Source of the DNA: a virus
DNA length: 39,095 nucleotides
Virus record (IMG/VR): IMGVR_UViG_3300023175_000102
Location: 1 to 39,095 of that record
Direction: 5' to 3' (one strand)
Both the position numbers and the translations under genes were made by a program. Shown here piece by piece: positions 29,442 through 36,400 of the stretch; the stretch's first letter is position 1; every line of letters begins with the position of its first letter. A model generated the notes under the pieces. It searched no databases, had not been told where the DNA came from, and worked only from the letters and a program-made list of their open reading frames with translations.

Positions 29442-29570
29442 TTAGCTTCCGCATGCTTCGCAGTCCTCTGGATTCTCAATGTTGCATGTCACCTCACCAG
29501 ACTCAATCTTCTGCTCTTGTTTTTTGAGCTTGTCTTGGTCAAGAAAGCTGATGTCAAAATCTTCCTCCAT
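29442..29570 (-). CDS. Small Cys-containing protein, 42 aa
   Basis: A 42-residue acidic/charged peptide (MEEDFDISFLDQDKLKKQEQ ...) ending VTCNIENPEDCEACGS with three cysteines (C-x8-C-x2-C). It stops 57 nt before the membrane gene and its ATG overlaps the stop of the holin-like gene (TAATG). The ending EDCEACGS looks like a short metal-binding or lipid-attachment tail, though it lacks a signal peptide. Small lysis-region protein of unknown role. Confidence 0.55.
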   Translation of the reverse strand: MEEDFDISFLDQDKLKKQEQKIESGEVTCNIENPEDCEACGS

Positions 29571-30007
29571 TATTTCTTTGATTTCTCAATGGTTCTGCCA
29601 GCGAAATAAGCACCGAACGCCGTTAACATAAGTATCTCCAGCAAAGATACGTAACTCTCTTTGACGTTAAAGGGCAGGTAATCAAGTGAGTCAAGCACCA
29701 TGGTCACCATAAACATGCACATCAAACATATCAAAGTCACTGGTCTTATGTACTTTGCGAGCTTGATGTCACTACCCATGTCCGCCTTCCACCTTTCGGT
29801 TACGTTGTTCTGAAACTGTATCTCGGCATCGACGCGAGCCTGAACCTCAGCAGGGTCCATACCCTCCATGCCGCTCAATAGATTCTTTACAATCCCCAGT
29901 CCACCGCTGTCTGGAAGCAGGTCACCTACGGTGTCTAGAACATCTGGAGCTTTCTCCTTAATCCAGAGACCGAGCTTTGTGTCTCTTATCTTCCTTGATT
30001 CAGCCAT
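29570..30007 (-). CDS. Holin-like protein (GTA holin 3TM type)
   Basis: A 145-residue protein with an N-terminal soluble part (1-85, amphipathic helices) and two clear membrane segments (about 88-107 and 119-138), with KYIRPVTL before the first, as in the GTA_holin_3TM family. Holins open the inner membrane at the end of infection. It overlaps the DUF5675 gene by eight bases and stands in the lysis cassette. Confidence 0.7.
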   Translation of the reverse strand: MAESRKIRDTKLGLWIKEKAPDVLDTVGDLLPDSGGLGIVKNLLSGMEGMDPAEVQARVDAEIQFQNNVTERWKADMGSDIKLAKYIRPVTLICLMCMFMVTMVLDSLDYLPFNVKESYVSLLEILMLTAFGAYFAGRTIEKSKK

Positions 30008-30467
30008 CGTAATCTATGTATGTTATGGTTACTTCTTGGTTAGATTCAATAGCACGCGCAATCCTTGGATAAATTTCGAAGTACGCTTGCGTGCTGCGTC
30101 CAATAAACCCGTCGCCCTTTTTGATATTACTTTCCTGAGTTTCGCCAACGAGAAGGCAACCAGCAGTGTGCTCATCAGTATTGCCACAATGAATAAGTAC
30201 GTACTCAAAATTAGGTACGTCACGAACCCAGAGCATGCCTTTGTGAATATCCTGAAAACGATGGGCATATCTGCTGTGAAAGCCGCCAACTGTTCGTAGC
30301 GTAACTCGATACGTTCCAGCGGGGATACGAGTTTCTCCATCAACTTTGTCAATTCTTTTTTCATCTTCTAATGTGTAACACAGGAACTCCCTGCCGTTGG
30401 TTATATCAAACAAAACTCCAGAGGTTGAGTCCCCCTGGCTGCTGATTCTTAATACTTCTAATTTCAT
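30000..30467 (-). CDS. DUF5675-like cell-wall-associated protein (possible L,D-transpeptidase fold)
   Basis: A 155-residue protein with RIPAGTYRVTLR and a conserved block VLIHCGNTDEHTAGCLLVG (about 90-108). The HxGNxxxxTxGCxLVG pattern places a His and a Cys like those of YkuD/L,D-transpeptidases, and DUF5675 proteins occur in phage lysis and structural regions. There is no signal peptide. A peptidoglycan role is likely but not shown. A second frame of the same strand (30029-30364) encodes a separate membrane-protein-like product. Confidence 0.75.
   Translation of the reverse strand: MKLEVLRISSQGDSTSGVLFDITNGREFLCYTLEDEKRIDKVDGETRIPAGTYRVTLRTVGGFHSRYAHRFQDIHKGMLWVRDVPNFEYVLIHCGNTDEHTAGCLLVGETQESNIKKGDGFIGRSTQAYFEIYPRIARAIESNQEVTITYIDYDG
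30029..30364 (-). CDS. Candidate nested membrane protein inside the DUF5675 gene
   Basis: Same strand, different frame: 111 residues starting MKKELTKLMEKLVSPLERIE, a charged coiled N-terminus, a strong membrane helix at about 48-72 (VTYLILSTYLFIVAILMSTL) and a basic tail (KRATGLLDAARKRTSKF). Nested holin or Rz1-type genes are well known in phage lysis modules. The frame could also be a chance product of the host codon pattern, so support is moderate. Confidence 0.35.
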   Translation of the reverse strand: MKKELTKLMEKLVSPLERIELRYEQLAAFTADMPIVFRIFTKACSGFVTYLILSTYLFIVAILMSTLLVAFSLAKLRKVISKRATGLLDAARKRTSKFIQGLRVLLNLTKK

Positions 30468-33400
30468 TCTGTTAGATTGTAGAACATGCTCTCTTCAAGG
30501 GTTCCGCTACGCATGCCCGCCATGTAGAAGTCAGCAAGATTCTTGAACTCAGCAAACTCAGTTGCGTCCATAGAGTCCTTTCTTCTGTTGACCATGGCAA
30601 AGTAATCCTTTGCGTCGCCTGCGTTCTTAAAGATAACGCGGATGTCTCGGATGTGTTGTGCATACCCGTCCATGTCTCGCATAGACAGCTCAATAGCTGC
30701 AGCCTTAGCTCCTTTCTGGAACTTCGAAGCCGCCTTCTCAGCGTCGTATGGTGAGTAGTCCAGCTTCTCGATAAGGATTCTTTGGAACCTTTCAATACCA
30801 CTGCCATCTTCAAGGGTAGCAAGGAAGTCTGCGTCATCCTTGAACACAGACTTAGCAATCATCTCGTATGCAGCTAGCTCCTCTTCGGAACCAAGTGACC
30901 TTTCGCGTGGGAGGTCATCGAGTCTTCTTGCGACGATGTCAATCTCCTTGGAGGAGAACCCAGCCATCTGGCCCATAGCCATCAAGAACTTCATAGCAAA
31001 GAACATGTCCATCTGGTCCTTGTCTTCTGGTCTGACAAAGTATTCTTTGCCTGTAGAAGAGTACACCTTGTTGCCGTCTTCCATGAGGTTTCTCAATGTG
31101 TTGCCAGCGTCGGTGACGAACTCTCCGTATGGGCCCATTGCCACCTTAAGTAATCCGCTTGCAGAGAGTTCAGGGTTACTGCTGTATGTTGGGATGGTGG
31201 CAGATGTGTTCTTCCATCTTTCGTATCTGTCATCATAGCCTTCGCCCTCAAGGAATGAAGGGATGCCGTCCATACCCTCTGAGATTGGGAACAACAAATA
31301 CTTGTTGGTCATCTCTTTTACCACATCCTCAAGGTATCCCAACGGTGGCAGTGGATTCATGTCAGTAAGAACTCCTCCCCCAATGTCGAGCCACGGACTC
31401 TTTCTGTACTCAGATTCCTCCTCCTCCTCATCAACAAACATGGATGCGATTGCTGGGATAAGAATCTTTCCGACAGCGTGGAACGTGGCAAGCTCAGCCA
31501 TGTGGCCAGCCATAGCAACAGTCCCCTCCTTTACCGCTGTACCTGTACGAATCTTCTCAAAGTCTGAGTACACGCTTCGCTTCTTGTTGACTGCAAATCG
31601 AGAGAAGGCAAGGATGATGTTACGCACCAAGGCCACCACCGCGCTCATAGTCCCAGAGGTGTCTTTGTATATATCTGCCGCTTGACGTGGTGTTGATGCC
31701 GCCTGGTCTTTGGTAACCATAGAGTCTGCGTAACTAAGCGCGTCGAGATTGGGCCGTGCGGCCTGTTCCTCCCAGTTGATTTCATCGAAGCTGTCGGCCA
31801 GGCCCTCCGAGATAAGGTAGTCACCGTAAAACGTGAACCACGATGCAATCGCAGCAATCTTGTCTGTTGACTTCAGGTTTTGAAGAGCGAGGTCATTGAG
31901 CTTGTCCCTTGTTCTAACGAACCAGCTTGTCTCAGTATCAATGGCTCCCGTGTACGGGTCAATGTTGCCCGCCTGATAGTCACGAGAGAACACTGGTGAG
32001 TTCTGAAGAAGCTTGTATCTACCGTTGGCCTCAAGAGCAATCTTAGAATCCTTAAACAAACCGTTGCGAACAGCAAAGGCAAACAGCTCACCCACCGTCT
32101 TAATCATATATGGAATAGACTGCGTAGGAACCTTTGAGTTAAACATGGTACTGATAAGCACGGTGCTTTGCTTCAGTGTCTGAGTGAGCACGCCGCCAAA
32201 AGCCTTGACAATCACAGCGTTACGAATGGTCTTGACGGGGTTCCTAAACTTCTTGCCGCCAATCATGAACCTGGACTGGAATACAAATGGTGCTCGTCCA
32301 GCATCCTGAGTGATGTACTGCATCAGCTTGCTGTGAAGCTGTTGTCTTACTCCGTCGTCAGAAATAAGCTCAGACATCTCGTCGCTTGAGAATACAGACT
32401 GCAATGCCATCACCTCGCCCACAGTATTCGACAGGATGGTGTTCTCTCTAAGTGTGCGCTCGTTAATCTTAATGAAGTCAAGACCAATGATGTTGCCAGA
32501 GCCCGTGATACTCTTTGGGTTTCTCTCGTATGATGAGCCCGCAACCTTCTTGGCGTTAGACAAGGAGCTGCTTCGCATGCTGTCCATGATAGCTTGCCTC
32601 ATTTGCAACCCCTCATCAACAGCTTCGTTCTTCACCCTCACCTTAACGCTGAATGGCGTGTAGTTATTCTCCCTCGTAAGGTTCTTGCCGAGGTATCGCT
32701 CAACGTAATTAGCAAACGAATCTTCAAGAGTGGAGTGTACCCCAGTCATGAAGTCAACCATTTGAACAAGGTCGGCGCGTTCTGTCTGGACCTTGGCGAT
32801 TAGGTCAGGCAGGTTCTTCTCTGCGAACAGATACTCAAACGCTGCCTCCATCTGAGCTATATCCTCATCTGAATACAGCTCACGCTGGTCTCTGTAGTGG
32901 TCAATGCTGCGACGCATTGCGTCTCTCAAGGCGAGGTACCACTCTGCTTCATTCTGACCAGGCGCCCCCTCTTCAAGGACTGGCATCTGTCTGGCCATAG
33001 AGAACAGCTGCATGATGGCATTGTCTGCCACAGTCTTGACACTGCCGCCCTCCTTTTCAATCCTATCAATCTCCTCGCTGATTGCCTCCACCGTCATGGC
33101 GTGAATCATGTCCGCCTTGGCAAACGCTCGCTCCATATCAGCAAAACCAATGAGCCTTCTAATCTTAGCAATGGTCTTGTTGTCTGTCTTAAACACAAGC
33201 CTAATGAAGGAGTCTGCTGTATCAAGCAGAGACAGGATGGGTCTCGCCCCAGCCTTGATTCCCTTGCTGGTCAGCTCACCCTTGATTGCGTCAGCCATCT
33301 CAATACGTCCCCTTACTCTAGCTGCTAGATACCCAAGCCCCATGACAGAGTCGTTCATCAGGTAGTCATCAAGCTTAAACTCCAGGTTGGCGAGGTGAAT

Positions 33401-36400
33401 CTTGTCCAGCTTGCTGAGTCTAGCAACCAGCTCGCTAACGTTGAACTTAGCAGCATCGTACAACCCAAGAATCTCAGCGATGTGTCTATCCTCAAGTAGC
33501 TTGTCGAGGTTGAATGCAATCTGAGGAAGAAGTACATCTGTAATGATAGCCTCCTTTGATTGCTCCTCAAGCAGTGCCTTGTTCTCGGCCAGCTGTTGCA
33601 GCACATACTCTACGTCAGCTGGGTTGGCTGGGTCAAGGCCGAGGTTTGGATTGTCCTCTATGAACTTAAGGATGGCCTTACGTGTACCGCTAACCTTACG
33701 AAGTCCTTCTGCCTTGAGCAATGCTGAGTACTCCTCCTCAAAGGTGGTGCCGTTCTTCTCTGCCAAGGCCTTCGCCTTAGCCACCATGACTGCATTGCGA
33801 CCGAGTTCCTCCATGGCCTTGAACTTGTCAGCCAGTGCGCTCAATGTCTCTACCGAACGACGTGCAGGCGCCTCAGCTACAATGCGTTGCTCCTCAGTAC
33901 TGAAGGATGTCTTGACCTTAGACACTGTCTGAACTGCTGCGTTCAGCGTATTGATAAAGTCTTTAACATCTGTTGGCGAAAGCAAGGCAGGGTTTATATC
34001 CGCAAGCCTAGACAGTACCTTGGCGTAGGATGCAACAGACTTGAGCGCCTCACCCTTCTTGCGCTTCTTTGTTATGTTGTTGAGCCTCTTCTGTAGCTTT
34101 CTTGCCGCACTAATAGACGCGAGGTAATCACGCATAGCTGCCTTTGCATCCTGCTTATCAAAGATGTCGATAAGCTTCTCGATGAACGTGTCCATTACCT
34201 CAGCCTCTCCCTCCTTAGCGATACGCTTGGCAGAAGACTTGTGTGCCTGACGTACAATCTTCAGCAACCTCTGGATATCAGCGTTGCCGAATGGCTGCTG
34301 ACCCTTCCCCTTCATGCGCTCATCTACAAGCTTGATTGCAAATGATAAGAACTCCTCTACAGTCTTTGCTTTGTTCTTGAGCTGGTCGAGTTCTTTCCTG
34401 AGTGCCTTGGCTTCTGTACTTAGCTCTCTATTTCTCTTACCGAGTGTGCTCTGAGCCTCCTTGGTTGCGAGCTTCCTGCCCGCAGTCCTTCCCTCCTTGT
34501 ACGCCTTGGCATTGGCATACAAAGCCTGCGCGTTTTCTTTGCTCATGCCACTGGCAACGAGCAGGTCCACGACCTCCTTCTTTCTCTTGTTCCATAGCTC
34601 GGTTTTTGAGGGCGCAATAATAAGCTTTCCTCGCTTAGTGACCCGAGCACTTGGAGTAGGAATTGAAGGGTCTACCATATCCGCTATGAGCTTCATCAAG
34701 TTACCCTGTGACTTTGCTCTTACACCGATAGGTTTGCTCTCATCCATGTTAAGGATGTCGCGTGTGATAGTATCAATAGGTACTGGTGACTTGACAGTCA
34801 TCCTTCCCCATGTGGCCTGACCCATACCACCCATCATCTCAAATGCGGCAGGAGTTATGAGCTTACGCTCTCCCTTGCTGTTGATGTACATATCACCTAT
34901 CTCTAGGCCACGGTTTGCTGGATTGACACCCCTGGTAACAAGCGTACCCGCAGCAGAGCGCATAGTCTTAAAGACAATAGTCCTTGGGCGTGGGGCGTTA
35001 GGGTCTGTGTTGACAAGCTTAAGTGGATATGATGCTGTTGGGTTGGGGTCTTTCTCAAGCTTGACTTCAGACGTCACCTCGATAGCTCCGTAGATTTCAT
35101 TAACCTGCCCCCCCTGCAAAATCTTTTCTTGGAAGAAATCGAAAAAGAAATTCTTGAGTGTAGAGCCGAACTGATTAGCGTTGGGTCTAAATCCAAACAC
35201 CCTCTCATACGAATCAATAATCCGCTTCTTTTCTTGAGCACTTTCCTTTGACTTAACAGCCACTGCATTGCCAATATTCGTTGCGAACTTATCTACAAAC
35301 TCACGTCTTTGTTCAAACGTAGACTTGTATGGAGAGGCAAACTCTACAAAGAAGCGTTCAAACAAAGCCTCGATAGTCCCGCCCATAGAGCTAAGCTTTG
35401 TTGTCCCATTCTTAATTGGATTCGGTTCTTTGCCTTTCTTTACTCTAGCTTCGTTGGCGGCTATCTGTTTCTGAACAGACAGCTGCTCAGTCTCGGCAAT
35501 AGTCTGCTTAAGAACGTTCTTGAGTTCTGTCTTAGTTATGATGCCCTGGTTAACAAGCTCAAATCCAATAGACGCCATAGACATGACCCCGTTAGTGGAG
35601 CTTCTGTGCTTCTGACGGCTGCCGCTGATGAGCAGGAGGTAGGCTTTTCCGTCAGGTGACTTTTTGAGCAGTTCATTAAGTTCGTTGGCCATGTTGTTGC
35701 CAGCGCTCTCGCCAGCCACGGCCCATACATCACCTGAGTTGGCAGAATAAAACAGCCCGCCTCCATTATTCACCAGTACCCTACCGTCAACAGACACCGA
35801 GCCAACCATCATGTTGTCTGGTGAGTGTGACAGTACATCTCTCCCCTCCAGAATGGACATGTCTTCTTGACGGACGATGCCTGACTTAAGCCAGTCCTCC
35901 ATCTGCGTGGTGCTTGCTGCGTATTTCAGGTCAAAGATTCCAATCTTCTGTGACTTGACCAAAGACACGGGGTCGGTAACATCAGAGCCTGGGCGCTGGA
36001 ACTTGATGGCCTTGCCCCCCACCTTGCTTTTCGCTTCAAAGCGTGGGTCAGATTCTGAAATCTTAACCGCATCCTTAGCAAGAACAAGTGCTCCAACCTG
36101 AATAATTTCAGAGGCTTCTGCCAACGGGCGTCCATCCCTCTTGTCGTAGAACCAGCTGTGTCTAAACGGGTTCATCCCCACCTGAACCCAGCCCTCCATC
36201 TTACCAATCTCCTTGTAGTCAGAGTTGTAATCAGGACCATTCATGATGTCAACCGCACGCTGCCTTGTGGCTTCTGGATTTTCATTTCTCCAGTCTCCAA
36301 ACATCCTGGCTATTGTGGTCTTGGCTGTACCGCGTGCGATGTTCAACGCCGCTGTTGGAGTAGAGTCAAATGTGGCGTTTGTAATAACAGCGGTCTGACC

